A stretch of 64,000 nucleotides of DNA from DASXUG01 sp036504995 (GTDB taxonomy: Bacteria > Pseudomonadota > Gammaproteobacteria > Burkholderiales > Methylophilaceae). The stretch's first letter is position 1. Each line of letters starts with the position of its first letter. Of this stretch, positions 43,700 through 52,840 are shown one piece after another. The translations under genes were made by a program, and so were the position numbers. The DNA is taken from positions 1-64,000 of the forward strand of contig DASXUG010000001.1 of assembly GCA_036504995.1 (NCBI GenBank), given 5' to 3'. Under the pieces are notes generated by a model. It did not search any database, was not told where the DNA came from, and saw only the letters and a list, made by a program, of their open reading frames with translations.

Positions 43700-44323
43700 A
43701 TGGCAAAAGATAATTTTAATCAATCTCGGCAATTAATCGCACAAACCGCCGCCCGTATGATAGTAGAAGACGGGATTGCGGATTTTGCCTATGCCAAGAA
43801 AAAGGCGGGTCGGCAACTCGGTGTGCTGGAAAACAGCTCACTGCCAACCAATAGTGAGGTTGAAGAGGAAATTCGTCTTTACCATGAGCTATATTCAGAA
43901 GATCAGCCCGAGATGCTGCGCCAACTTAGACAGGATGCTTTGATGGCGATGGAGCTACTGGCCAGATTTAACCCGCATCTCACAGGTTCAGTATTAAACG
44001 GTACGGCGGGTAAGCATGCCGAAACACACATTCATCTGTTTGCAGACAGTGCAAAAGAGGTTGAGATATTTTTGCTTAATAATAAAATTGACTACGATAC
44101 CAACGAGAAATCATTCCGTACCAGTAATGACATGAAGCGTGACCGCAAAAGCAATGATAGGTTAAGAGTGCCCGTGTTTACCCTTGAAGGCCCTAATGGG
44201 ATGATTAAACTCAGCGTGTTTGAGTATGATGATATTCGTGTTGCGACTAAAAGTTCTACTAGCGGCGGTAATGCGGAGAGGCTAGATGTCGCTGGTGTTC
44301 AGGCCTTATTGAAACAGGCCTAA
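43700..44323 (+). CDS. Conserved hypothetical protein, possible nucleotidyltransferase-like domain
   Basis: A 207-residue soluble protein that I recognise only as a conserved betaproteobacterial type without assigned function. An N-terminal helical part (LIAQTAARMIVEDGIADFAYAKKKAGRQLG) is followed by a core reading FNPHLTGSVLNGTAGKHAETHIHLFADSAKEVEIFLL. The GSVLNGTAG plus HIHLFAD pattern resembles the GS-x-(acidic)-x-acidic motif of small nucleotidyltransferases, but the acidic pair is not clear (HIH), so catalysis is doubtful. No membrane segment or signal. It follows PBP1a by about 100 bases in the same direction and converges with the SMR gene. Confidence 0.6.
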   Translation: MAKDNFNQSRQLIAQTAARMIVEDGIADFAYAKKKAGRQLGVLENSSLPTNSEVEEEIRLYHELYSEDQPEMLRQLRQDALMAMELLARFNPHLTGSVLNGTAGKHAETHIHLFADSAKEVEIFLLNNKIDYDTNEKSFRTSNDMKRDRKSNDRLRVPVFTLEGPNGMIKLSVFEYDDIRVATKSSTSGGNAERLDVAGVQALLKQA

Positions 44324-44365
44324 TTAAGCTAAGCTAGCCTAGGTATCTACTCTGTTTTAGGAAGT

Positions 44366-44695
44366 TTAAGTATTGAGGTTTAAGGCGATTACCCCTAGTA
44401 CAACCATTACTAAGCCGATTAGTTTAATGGTGGCAAACGATTCACCGTACAATGCAATTCCAATCACTGCGACTGCTGCTGAAGCACTGCCTGCCCATAC
44501 CGAGTAAGTAATCCCCATTTCGATGTGTTTGAGGGATAAAGACATGAGCCATATCGCGAGTAAAAAAGATAGGCCTGCGCCCAGGGTTGCAGTCCAATTA
44601 GTAAAACCGTTGGAATGCTTCAGCGCGATTGTTCCAATCACTTCGCTTACAACGCTAGCTGCAAGTATTAACCACGCAATGCTGTTCTGATTCAT
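44366..44695 (-). CDS. Small multidrug resistance (SMR) family efflux protein
   Basis: 109 residues from ATG 44695, the normal SMR length; upstream in-frame ATG 44710 and 44767 would give an unusual tail. Four membrane helices are visible. The essential Glu lies in helix 1 (ASVVSEVIGTIALKHS), as Glu14 in EmrE, and WLMSLSLKHIEMGITYSVWAG is the diagnostic helix 3 region. SMR proteins export cationic drugs by proton antiport; guanidinium exporters (Gdx type) are an alternative. The typical EmrE signature Y-A-x-W (here YSVWAG) leans to the drug-exporter branch. Confidence 0.87.
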   Translation of the reverse strand: MNQNSIAWLILAASVVSEVIGTIALKHSNGFTNWTATLGAGLSFLLAIWLMSLSLKHIEMGITYSVWAGSASAAVAVIGIALYGESFATIKLIGLVMVVLGVIALNLNT

Positions 44696-44826
44696 TTTTG
44701 AGTACCCCATCACTGCGTAAACCACTTGTACCGAGTGGTTGAGACGCAAAGTTAGAGCGGTACCCAAACTAAATATGAAATTATTCTACAAGATGTCTGC
44801 TGCCATGACAATTATAAGTCTTGCGT

Positions 44827-46383
44827 TTATTTCAAGGCGGTTTCTAGTGAGTGTATGATAATGTCGGCTAGTAGGTTACCGTAAGGTGTGATTTTTTCTG
44901 TGGCAGCATAGGCGTAACCAATAATTAAGCCCTTTTCAATTTGATTGTTCAAACAATAGTTTGACAAGGGATAAACGTTTAACCCCTTTTCTGCAGCCTT
45001 TTCTGCAATATGCACATCATCTATATGTCTATCAAACTCCACGACTAGATGCAGACCAGAGTCGTATGTGGAAAGCTTTGCGCCTGCCGATGCAATGGGT
45101 GCGAGTGCCGCTTGTAATAAGCTACGGCGCTCACTGTATATCTGTTTCAAGCGCCTGATCTGGCTAGTGAAGTGCCCTTCTTCAATAAAGTCTGCCAGCG
45201 CAGCCTGTATGCTCACTTGCCCAGGCTGTTGTAGTTCATATAATCCGCACTTAAAACTTTCTACTAGTTTCGGTGGTACCACCATATAACCGAGCCTGAT
45301 ACCTGGGTATACCACTTTGGAAAAAGTGCCTAAATATAATACACGTTCGTGTAAGTCCATCCCTTGTAAGGATGAGATAGGACGCCCTTCAAATCTAAAC
45401 TCACTATCGTAGTCGTCTTCTATAATCCATGCATCTGTCGTTTGAGCGAAATCAAGCAATAAGCGTCTTCGTCCATAGCCCATGACCATCCCTTTGGGAT
45501 ACTGGTGGGAGGGGGTGGTATAGATTAGGCGAGGCGTAATTCTAAAGTCTTTTGTAGTCGGGGCCATGCCTTCATTGTCGACATTGACGGGATGAAGCTT
45601 TAACCCGTTAACCTCTAAAACGCGCCTTGCGGCCCAATATCCAGGGCTTTCTATCCACGCAGTATCGCCATGGTCGGTAAGTAGGCGTGCGCATAAGTCT
45701 ATCGATTGCCGGGTGCCGGAGGTGATGAGTACCTGGTCGTGGCTTAAATTTACCGCGCGTGCCACTTTTAAATAATTGGCTATTGCTTTGCGCAGAGGTA
45801 AGTAGCCACCATCGAAGCTGGCGTCTAATAATGCCGTGTCTTGGGTGCGCCAATGTCGATTGAGCAAGCGCCGCCATGTGCCAAATGGAAAATTGTTGAA
45901 CTCTTCTGGACCAGGGGTAAACTGTAAAATCTCATGTTTTGCCCCTCTACGTTGGTTAGCCTCACCGCCAGCGTTACAAGCCACCTCGCCCCTTTGGGAT
46001 AATATGCTTTTTTTCGGGCTTGCTTCAGACTTGCTGTGCAAGGTGGCATTGGGTGTTTGGTCTGACTGCTCTGTATGACTCGCGTTTTTGAATGCTTCTA
46101 ATTGGTGTAGATTAAAGCTGACATAGGTGCCACTGCCTGTGGTAGCGGATACGTAACCTTCATCGAGTAACTGTTCAAACGCCGCTAAAATGGTGTTGCG
46201 TGATACATTCAAATCTAGACTTAAACTGCGTGTGGAAGGAAGGCGCGTGCCTGAAGGTAAAATTCGCTCGGTAATTGCGCGGCGGATGGTTTCGTAGATA
46301 CGCCTATGGTTAGGCATGCGGTTTGGAAATGTACTTTGGTTTAGCTGTCCCAGTAGCCATTCTGAAAGGATTATTTGCTGCAT
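44827..46383 (-). CDS. MocR-type transcriptional regulator (GntR-HTH plus aminotransferase-like domain)
   Basis: A 518-residue regulator. Residues to about 95 form a GntR winged helix (RRIYETIRRAITERILPSGTRLPSTRSLSLDLNVSRNTILAAF). After a long linker, the rest is a fold-type I aminotransferase domain with the PLP lysine in YLGTFSKVVYPGIRLG and the Asp in EDDYDSEFRF. MocR proteins such as GabR and PdxR sense PLP bound to an amine or amino acid. It is divergent from the polyamine operon, so polyamine or GABA catabolism is the expected regulon. The linker is longer and more polar than usual (about 60 residues). Confidence 0.9.
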   Translation of the reverse strand: MQQIILSEWLLGQLNQSTFPNRMPNHRRIYETIRRAITERILPSGTRLPSTRSLSLDLNVSRNTILAAFEQLLDEGYVSATTGSGTYVSFNLHQLEAFKNASHTEQSDQTPNATLHSKSEASPKKSILSQRGEVACNAGGEANQRRGAKHEILQFTPGPEEFNNFPFGTWRRLLNRHWRTQDTALLDASFDGGYLPLRKAIANYLKVARAVNLSHDQVLITSGTRQSIDLCARLLTDHGDTAWIESPGYWAARRVLEVNGLKLHPVNVDNEGMAPTTKDFRITPRLIYTTPSHQYPKGMVMGYGRRRLLLDFAQTTDAWIIEDDYDSEFRFEGRPISSLQGMDLHERVLYLGTFSKVVYPGIRLGYMVVPPKLVESFKCGLYELQQPGQVSIQAALADFIEEGHFTSQIRRLKQIYSERRSLLQAALAPIASAGAKLSTYDSGLHLVVEFDRHIDDVHIAEKAAEKGLNVYPLSNYCLNNQIEKGLIIGYAYAATEKITPYGNLLADIIIHSLETALK

Positions 46384-46392
46384 ATTTTAAAG

Positions 46393-46422
46393 TGGCTCTA
46401 ATAAATTTAGCTAAATGGCTCT
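46393..46422. promoter_or_regulatory. TGGCTCT direct repeat, candidate MocR operator
   Basis: TGGCTCT occurs at 46393-46399 and 46416-46422, 23 bases apart (about two helical turns) and in the same orientation. MocR regulators such as GabR bind direct repeats. The second copy abuts the predicted -35 of the polyamine operon promoter and the first lies just upstream of the MocR start codon, fitting both activation and autorepression. Confidence 0.45.
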
Positions 46423-46424
46423 TG

Positions 46425-46454
46425 TTGAGTTACCAATTAAAGGCGTAGTATCAT
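46425..46454 (+). promoter_or_regulatory. Predicted promoter of the polyamine operon
   Basis: TTGAGT (46425-46430) and TATCAT (46449-46454) are separated by 18 bases and face the operon. The leader would be about 140 bases. Moderate consensus match, as expected for an activated promoter. Confidence 0.4.
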
Positions 46455-46598
46455 CTCATTAATTAAGGGGATAGTATACTTCACTGAGTAAGCTTGCAAT
46501 TCACAGACAAGTTTCCGATTGGCGGTGTGTTAATCGCGACAGGCGCCATGAAGTGGAAAATAACCTCATAAATGTGTATATCTATGTGTGTTTAATAT

Positions 46599-47363
46599 AT
46601 GAATAAAAAACCAGTTGTTTTGATTCCTGCAGATGTGAAAGCAATCGGCGAACATCCATTTCATGTCGTTGGGCAGAAGTATTTGCTAGCCGTGGCGCAA
46701 GGCGCAAACGCATTGCCTCTGGTGGTACCAGCATTGAGTGAGCAATTAGATTTAGAGGTGTTGCTCAATATGGCCGATGGTTTGTTGCTGACTGGCGCTG
46801 TTTCCAATGTGCATCCATCCCATTTTGGTGAAGAAGTGCACAATCCTGAACTGCCGCTTGATCCTGCCCGTGATGCATTGACGTTGAAGCTGATTAAAGC
46901 GGCAATTAAAGCCAAAGTGCCTTTGCTAGCTATTTGCCGAGGTTTTCAGGAACTTAATGTGGCTTACGGTGGTAGCTTACATCAAGCGGTGCAAGAAGTT
47001 GCGGGAATGGCTGACCACCGAGAGCCCAAAGATCAGGCTATCGAGCAACAATATGCGCCTACACATAGAGTGGCATTAGCCAAAAATGGTTATTTGGCTG
47101 GTTTGCTAAAAACTGACCAAATTATGGTGAACTCTTTGCATGGGCAGGGAGTGAATAAACTGGGTCAGGGCTTGGTGGCAGAGGCATATGCTCCAGACGG
47201 CTTAATTGAGTCTATTCGTGTAGCAGATGCCGAGACTTTTGCCTTGGGTGTGCAGTGGCATCCTGAGTGGCTAGTATTAGAGAATCCTGCATATTTATCC
47301 ATTTTTAGTGCTTTTGGTGATGCTTGTCGCATGCGGCAGTTGGAGCGGGCCGCGCCAGACTAG
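46599..47363 (+). CDS. puuD: Gamma-glutamyl-GABA hydrolase-like amidotransferase (PuuD/SpuA)
   Basis: A 254-residue class I glutamine-amidotransferase-like hydrolase. The nucleophile is Cys113 in LLAICRGFQELN, and the His-Glu pair is in VQWHPEW. The N-terminal phrase FHVVGQKYLLAV and NVHPSHFGEE match PuuD-type enzymes, which release GABA and glutamate from gamma-glutamyl-GABA. It opens a rightward operon in the same order as Pseudomonas spuA-H. No clear ribosome site precedes the ATG. Confidence 0.92.
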   Translation: MNKKPVVLIPADVKAIGEHPFHVVGQKYLLAVAQGANALPLVVPALSEQLDLEVLLNMADGLLLTGAVSNVHPSHFGEEVHNPELPLDPARDALTLKLIKAAIKAKVPLLAICRGFQELNVAYGGSLHQAVQEVAGMADHREPKDQAIEQQYAPTHRVALAKNGYLAGLLKTDQIMVNSLHGQGVNKLGQGLVAEAYAPDGLIESIRVADAETFALGVQWHPEWLVLENPAYLSIFSAFGDACRMRQLERAAPD

Positions 47364-47440
47364 TGGCCGCTACATTTTAAGATTGTTGCTTGAATAGTTT
47401 TTATCCTAAATGCAAGAAAAATAAAATTGGAGTACACAAC

Positions 47441-48811
47441 ATGATGGATCGCTCAAAATTTAATCACACCGATATGGACCGTTGGTTAACCGATAACAAT
47501 GTGACCGAGATTGAATGTTTAGTCCCAGATTTGACTGGGGTTGCGCGCGGCAAGATTCTACCCCGTGAGAAATTTACCACAGAGCGCGGCATGCGCCTGC
47601 CAGAAGCCGTTTTGGGGGTAACGGTAACAGGTGAGTCGCCCGATGGGCATACAGGTTATGACAATGTATTTGGTTTTACCGATAAAGATATGGTGTTATT
47701 GCCAGACCCATCCACTGTGCGATTAGTGCCTTGGGCCATAGACCCGACCGCGCAAGTGATTATGGATTGCGTCAAACATGATGGTTCGCCCATCGACTTT
47801 GCACCCCGCAATGTGTTACGTAAAGTGACTGATTTATACAAAGGGTTAGGTTGGACGCCTATTGTTGCACCAGAGTTAGAGTTCTATCTGCTAGCGCGCA
47901 ATATTGACCCTAACTTACCCCTTACTCCTCCCGTCGGCCGCAGTGGCCGTGCAGAAACCAGTCGTCAGTTATATAGCATTGATGCGGTGAACGAGTTTGA
48001 CCCGCTGTTTGAAGATATTTACGACTACTGCGAAATCATGGATTTAGAGTTGGATACCCTGATTCATGAGTTTGGTGCAGGGCAAATGGAAATCAACTTC
48101 CTGCATGATGAGCCTATGATTTTGGCGGATAAAGTGTTCTTCTTTAAACGTACTTTGCGTGAAGCTGCCATGCGTCACAATATGTACGCCACCTTTATGG
48201 CCAAGCCGATGGAAGGCGAGCCTGGCTCTGCCATGCATATTCATCAAAGCTTGATTGACACTAAAACACGCCATAATATTTTTAGTAAAGAAGATGGCAC
48301 CGCTTCACCACTGTTCTATAACTATATCGCGGGGCTGCAAAAATATCTGCCAGCCGCTATGTCTATTCTCGCTCCGTATGTGAACTCATATCGTCGGATT
48401 GTCAGAGATGGTGCAGCGCCAATCAATATTGAGTGGGGTTATGACAATCGCACGGTGGGTATCCGTGTGCCGATTTCAGACCCAGATGCGCGTCGTGTAG
48501 AAAACCGTGTGGTGGGTGCGGATGCCAATCCCTATCTGGCGATGGCTGTGACATTAGCCTGTGGTTATCTTGGTATTACCGAAGGTTTGCAGCCAACCGA
48601 AGTGACAACAGGTAGTGCCTACGCTTCAGACTATCAATTGCCTCGGGGCCTGTCTGAAGCACTACGTGTACTTGAGCACGCAACGCCATTGCATGACGTG
48701 CTAGGTAAAAACTTTATCGATGTCTATCTGGCGGTGAAAGAAACCGAGCATGACGAGTTTATGCGGGTAATTAGCCCGTGGGAACGTGAGCATTTGCTGA
48801 TGCACGTTTGA
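47441..48811 (+). CDS. puuA: Gamma-glutamylputrescine synthetase-like enzyme (PuuA/SpuB type)
   Basis: 456 residues from ATG 47441, where GGAG (47429-47432) lies 8 bases upstream; a frame starting at 47390 is unlikely. It belongs to the glutamine synthetase family: metal/ATP-site phrases APELEFYLL, GQMEINF, MAKPMEGEPGSAMHIHQS and the glutamate loop YVNSYRRI. There is no adenylylation-loop tyrosine motif like that in GlnA. Such enzymes ligate the gamma-carboxyl of glutamate to one amine of putrescine or another polyamine. The next gene begins behind the same ribosome site context (TTGGAGTACA-AACATG), suggesting matched translation. Confidence 0.9.
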   Translation: MMDRSKFNHTDMDRWLTDNNVTEIECLVPDLTGVARGKILPREKFTTERGMRLPEAVLGVTVTGESPDGHTGYDNVFGFTDKDMVLLPDPSTVRLVPWAIDPTAQVIMDCVKHDGSPIDFAPRNVLRKVTDLYKGLGWTPIVAPELEFYLLARNIDPNLPLTPPVGRSGRAETSRQLYSIDAVNEFDPLFEDIYDYCEIMDLELDTLIHEFGAGQMEINFLHDEPMILADKVFFFKRTLREAAMRHNMYATFMAKPMEGEPGSAMHIHQSLIDTKTRHNIFSKEDGTASPLFYNYIAGLQKYLPAAMSILAPYVNSYRRIVRDGAAPINIEWGYDNRTVGIRVPISDPDARRVENRVVGADANPYLAMAVTLACGYLGITEGLQPTEVTTGSAYASDYQLPRGLSEALRVLEHATPLHDVLGKNFIDVYLAVKETEHDEFMRVISPWEREHLLMHV

Positions 48812-48859
48812 TACAGATTAGTAATGATGTTTATTAAAATTTAATCTTTGGAGTACAAC

Positions 48860-50257
48860 ATGTCCAATACTCAAGAAATTCAGCAGATAGATTCTGCACA
48901 TTATTACCATCCCTTTACCGATCATAAAAGTTTGGCGGCAAAAGGTGCGCGCATTATCACCAAGGCGGATGGTATTTACATTTGGGATTCCGAAGGCGAA
49001 AAGATTTTAGATGCTATGTCAGGCCTATGGTGTGTCAATGTTGGCTACGGGCGTCAGGAGCTAGTGGATGCGGCGGCTAAACAAATGCAAGAACTGCCTT
49101 ATTACAATAGTTTTTTTCAAACGGCGAATGTCCCCGCAGTTAAATTAGCGGAGCGTATTATCGGCTTGGCTGGAGATAATTATTCGCATGTGTTTTTTAG
49201 TAGCTCAGGCTCCGAATCTAATGATACGAATGTCCGTATGGTACGTCACTACTGGGCTACATTAGGCCAACCAGAGCGTAAGGTTATCATCAGTCGCAAC
49301 AACGCTTATCACGGCTCTACCATGGCTGGCGCCTCCTTGGGTGGCATGAGCTATATGCATGAGCAAGGCGGTTTGCCTATTCCTGATATTGTCCACATTG
49401 AGCAGCCTTATCATTATGGGTTGGCGCCCAATCAAGACAAAGACGCTTTTGGTATCGAGGCGGCAGGCTGGCTAGAGGCGAAAATTTTAGAAGTGGGCCC
49501 AGAAAAAGTAGCCGCGTTTATCGGTGAGCCAGTACAAGGCGCTGGTGGCGTGATTATTCCACCCAAAACTTATTGGCCTGAAATTCAACGTATTTGCGAT
49601 AAATACGGCATTTTGTTGATTTGCGATGAAGTCATCTGCGGTTTTGGCCGCCTAGGTTACTGGTTCGGTTCGCAAATGATGGGTTGCAAGCCAGATTTAA
49701 TGACCTTTGCCAAAGGCGTTACTTCAGGTTACATCCCCTTGGGTGGCGTGGTGGTGAGCAAGCGGGTTGCCCAGGTGTTAATCGAGCAGGGTGGTGACTT
49801 TAATCATGGCTATACCTATTCAGGCCATCCCACGGCTTGTGCGGTGGCTTTGGCCAATATTGATATACTGGATAAAGAAGGTTTAGTTGAGAAAGTTCGC
49901 ACAGAAACTGGCCCTTACCTAGCGCAGCGCTTTGCCGAGTTGGCCGCACACCCGCTAGTAGGCAATGCGGAAACTTGTGGCTTTGTAGCTGGTTTGGCTT
50001 TGATGAAAGATAAAGCCACCCATACTCCGTTTGACGAATCACTGGGTGTTGGCATGCTCTGCCGCAATCACTGTTTTGCTAATGGCTTAATTATGCGCGC
50101 AGTAGGTGACCGCATGATTATTGCACCACCATTGTGCACCACAAAAGCGCAAATTGACGACATCATGGACTTGATTCACAAAGTGTTAGACATGACTTTG
50201 GCGGATGTAAAGCATGCAGGGTGGTTAGATGCTGAGACTATGGTTGCGCATGCTTAG
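48860..50257 (+). CDS. spuC: Class III aminotransferase, putrescine/polyamine-pyruvate type (SpuC)
   Basis: 465 residues from ATG 48860 (TTG 48848 is part of the ribosome site region). Fold-type I, class III transaminase: GSESNDTNVRMVRHYW, AYHGSTMAGASLGG, LICDEVICGFGRLG and the PLP lysine Lys285 in TFAKGVTSGYIPLGG. SpuC-type enzymes transfer an amino group from putrescine or cadaverine to pyruvate, giving 4-aminobutanal. In this operon it may replace the missing PuuB oxidase. Other omega-amine transaminases have the same motifs, so the amine specificity comes from context. Confidence 0.92.
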   Translation: MSNTQEIQQIDSAHYYHPFTDHKSLAAKGARIITKADGIYIWDSEGEKILDAMSGLWCVNVGYGRQELVDAAAKQMQELPYYNSFFQTANVPAVKLAERIIGLAGDNYSHVFFSSSGSESNDTNVRMVRHYWATLGQPERKVIISRNNAYHGSTMAGASLGGMSYMHEQGGLPIPDIVHIEQPYHYGLAPNQDKDAFGIEAAGWLEAKILEVGPEKVAAFIGEPVQGAGGVIIPPKTYWPEIQRICDKYGILLICDEVICGFGRLGYWFGSQMMGCKPDLMTFAKGVTSGYIPLGGVVVSKRVAQVLIEQGGDFNHGYTYSGHPTACAVALANIDILDKEGLVEKVRTETGPYLAQRFAELAAHPLVGNAETCGFVAGLALMKDKATHTPFDESLGVGMLCRNHCFANGLIMRAVGDRMIIAPPLCTTKAQIDDIMDLIHKVLDMTLADVKHAGWLDAETMVAHA

Positions 50258-50337
50258 TACTGGTTTGTTTGGCACAACTGTTGCTTAGTATAAATATTAA
50301 ATTTACTTTACAATCATTGGGTTAACGGAATAATTAA

Positions 50338-51474
50338 ATGCGTTCATGGGTTGATGCTAATACTAAAAAATCCCTAAAAACGGTTTTGTTTCTTGGCGTA
50401 ACTTACTTAATATTTAATGCACAAAGTGCTGCGGTTGCTGCCGAAGAAAAAGTGTTGAATGTTTACAATTGGGCGGATTATATTGCACCAGACACCATTG
50501 CTAATTTCCAAAAAGAAACAGGCATTAAGGTGCGCTATGACAATTATGATGGTAATGAAACCCTGCATGCCAAACTAGTCGCAAGAAAGTCGGGTTATGA
50601 CATTGTTGTGCCCGCTTCAAGTTGGGCCAAGATACAATTGCAGGGTGGTTTGTTACAAAAGTTGGATAAAACGCAATTGCCTAATTGGCAAAATCTGGAC
50701 CCAGCGATTTTAACGCAGCTCAATCAGGTGGACCCAGGCAACCAATATCTGGTGAATTGGTTGTGGGGCTATACCACTGTGGGTATTAATGTTGATAAGG
50801 TAAAAAAGGCGCTTGGTAGCACCCCTATGCCAAACAACGTATGGGAGCTGGTCTTTAATCCCTTGTATACGAACAAACTTAAAGGCTGTGGTTTGGGATA
50901 CTTAGATTCAGGGTCTGAAGTTTTTCCTGCGGTACTGCACTATCTGGGTAAGCCTGCTTATAGCAATAATGCAGCGGATTACACGGCTGCGTTTGATGTG
51001 CTAAAAAAAGTACGCGGTGATATTAAAGTGTTTACTTCACTCGGACAAATTGAAGATATTGCCAATGGTTCGGTGTGTGTGGTGTTAGGTTGGGCTGGTG
51101 ACTTTAATTTGGCGCATAAGCGTTCGGTTGAGAATAAAAAGCCGCAAAATATTGTGGCGCTAGTGCCTAAAAACGGCGGCATCATGTTTATGGATACGAT
51201 GGCGATTCCTGCTGATGCACCGCACCCACATAATGCTCACTTGTTTATCAATTACATTCTTAACCCTAAAGTGCATGCTAGCCTCACCAACGCGGTGACC
51301 TATGCGAATCCTAATAAGGCAGCGACGCCTTATGTGGATGCTGAGATTAAAAATAATCCATCGATATATTTGTCTCCAGCCGACATCAGTCATTTGGTGC
51401 CGCCAGATACGGTGGATAACAATACACGACGTACGATTACACGATTATTTACGCGTTTTAAATCTGGGCTTTAA
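50338..51474 (+). CDS. potF: Polyamine ABC transporter substrate-binding protein (PotF/SpuD-like), first copy
   Basis: 378 residues with a signal peptide (about 1-33, ending AAVAA). Ligand-site residues known from PotF can be seen: the Trp and Asp in YNWADYI, the Trp and Asp in LGWAGDFN, and Asp in FMDTMAIPADA. It is a periplasmic binding protein that delivers putrescine or a related polyamine to PotGHI. It is about two-thirds identical in pattern to the second copy, and the two have probably split specificity as SpuD (putrescine) and SpuE (spermidine) do. Confidence 0.92.
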   Translation: MRSWVDANTKKSLKTVLFLGVTYLIFNAQSAAVAAEEKVLNVYNWADYIAPDTIANFQKETGIKVRYDNYDGNETLHAKLVARKSGYDIVVPASSWAKIQLQGGLLQKLDKTQLPNWQNLDPAILTQLNQVDPGNQYLVNWLWGYTTVGINVDKVKKALGSTPMPNNVWELVFNPLYTNKLKGCGLGYLDSGSEVFPAVLHYLGKPAYSNNAADYTAAFDVLKKVRGDIKVFTSLGQIEDIANGSVCVVLGWAGDFNLAHKRSVENKKPQNIVALVPKNGGIMFMDTMAIPADAPHPHNAHLFINYILNPKVHASLTNAVTYANPNKAATPYVDAEIKNNPSIYLSPADISHLVPPDTVDNNTRRTITRLFTRFKSGL

Positions 51475-51588
51475 ATGTCTAGATAGGGGGCTTATTAAAC
51501 GAGATGAAAGTGCTAATATTGCAATGCGGTTAAATACAGATCGTTTAATTGTTGTTTTGTTTTAGTATTTAAATTAGGAGAGTTCTGA

Positions 51589-52701
51589 ATGAAATCACTG
51601 TTGAGTAAAAGTTTACTGACGCTCTTGGTCGGTGCCGTATTAAGCACGGCTAACATTGCGAGTGCTGACGAAGAGAAGGTGTTAAATATCTATAACTGGT
51701 CAGATTATTTGGCGCCAGATACTATCCCGAATTTTGAAAAAGAAACGGGCATTAAGGTACGTTACGATGTGTTTGATAGCAATGAAATTTTGCACGCCAA
51801 ATTGATTGCTAAAAAGACAGGATACGACATCGTAGTGCCTTCATCTAACTGGGCCAAGTTACAAATTGAAGGGGGGCTGTTCCAAAAACTGGATAAAACA
51901 AAACTGACTAACTGGAAAAATCTTGACCCAAATATCCTAGCGCAGATGGCTAAATTAGACCCAGGTAACACTTACTTGGTAGATTGGCTGTGGAGCTACG
52001 ATACGATAGGTATCAACGAAGATAAGGTCAAAAAGGCATTGGGTACTATGCCCATGCCTGACAACATTTGGGATCTTGTGTTTGACCCAAAATATGCGTC
52101 CAAACTTAAAGGCTGTGGTATTAACTTCTTAGATACAGCGGCTGATATTTTCCCAATTGCGCTTAACTACATTGGCAAAGACCCTTACAGTAAAAACCCA
52201 GCAGATTACCAAGCAGCTTACGATATGTTGAAAAAAGTACGTCCATATATCAAGAAATTTAATTCAGGTGGTGAGATTGAAGAAATGGCAAGTGGTTCAT
52301 CCTGTGCTGCACTAGGCTGGGCGGGTGATTTTAACTTGTCACGCAAACGCTCTATCGAAAACAAAAATCCACAAAATATCGTTGCGCTGGTACCAAAATC
52401 TGGCGGCTTGTTGTTTATGGATACGATGGCAATCCCTGCTGATGCTAAACATCCAAACAATGCCCATCTGTTCATTAACTATATCTTGAGAGCTAAAGTG
52501 CACGCTGGTTTAACCAATGCGGTGACTTATGCTAACCCCAATAAAGCCGCTACTGAGTTTGTTGATCCTGAAATCAAAAACAACAAAAGCGTTTACTTAC
52601 CTGATGATGTCGTTACTAAAATGATTCCTCCAGGTAATGTAGATAATGCAACGCGTCGTGTGATGACACGTTTCTTTACTCGCTTTAAAACTGGGTTGTA
52701 A
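51589..52701 (+). CDS. potF: Polyamine ABC transporter substrate-binding protein (PotF/SpuE-like), second copy
   Basis: 370 residues with a signal peptide (about 1-26, ending NIASA). AGGAGAG precedes the ATG, a much stronger ribosome site than that of the first copy. The ligand residues match the first copy (YNWSDYL, LGWAGDFN, FMDTMAIPADA), while surrounding loops differ (DSNEILHAK versus DGNETLHAK). Tandem duplication in this position is also seen in Pseudomonas spuDE. Which copy prefers spermidine cannot be decided here. Confidence 0.92.
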   Translation: MKSLLSKSLLTLLVGAVLSTANIASADEEKVLNIYNWSDYLAPDTIPNFEKETGIKVRYDVFDSNEILHAKLIAKKTGYDIVVPSSNWAKLQIEGGLFQKLDKTKLTNWKNLDPNILAQMAKLDPGNTYLVDWLWSYDTIGINEDKVKKALGTMPMPDNIWDLVFDPKYASKLKGCGINFLDTAADIFPIALNYIGKDPYSKNPADYQAAYDMLKKVRPYIKKFNSGGEIEEMASGSSCAALGWAGDFNLSRKRSIENKNPQNIVALVPKSGGLLFMDTMAIPADAKHPNNAHLFINYILRAKVHAGLTNAVTYANPNKAATEFVDPEIKNNKSVYLPDDVVTKMIPPGNVDNATRRVMTRFFTRFKTGL

Positions 52702-52714
52702 CATTCGCTTAGGT

Positions 52715-52748
52715 TTGCCTACGCTGAAGTTTGTTTTGGCGTAGGTAA
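52715..52748 (+). promoter_or_regulatory. Intercistronic hairpin between potF2 and potG
   Basis: TTGCCTACGC (52715-52724) pairs with GCGTAGGTAA (52739-52748) with one G-U pair and a 14-base loop. No T run follows. It may stabilise the upstream mRNA or partly terminate, allowing more binding protein than transporter. Confidence 0.5.
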
Positions 52749-52840
52749 GCCCCTGGTTTTAGTCAACTTGTTTAATAAAAATTTATTAAGTTTCATATTC
52801 TAATTGTTATTACTTTAAATCTTTTCATTTAGGGGTATTT

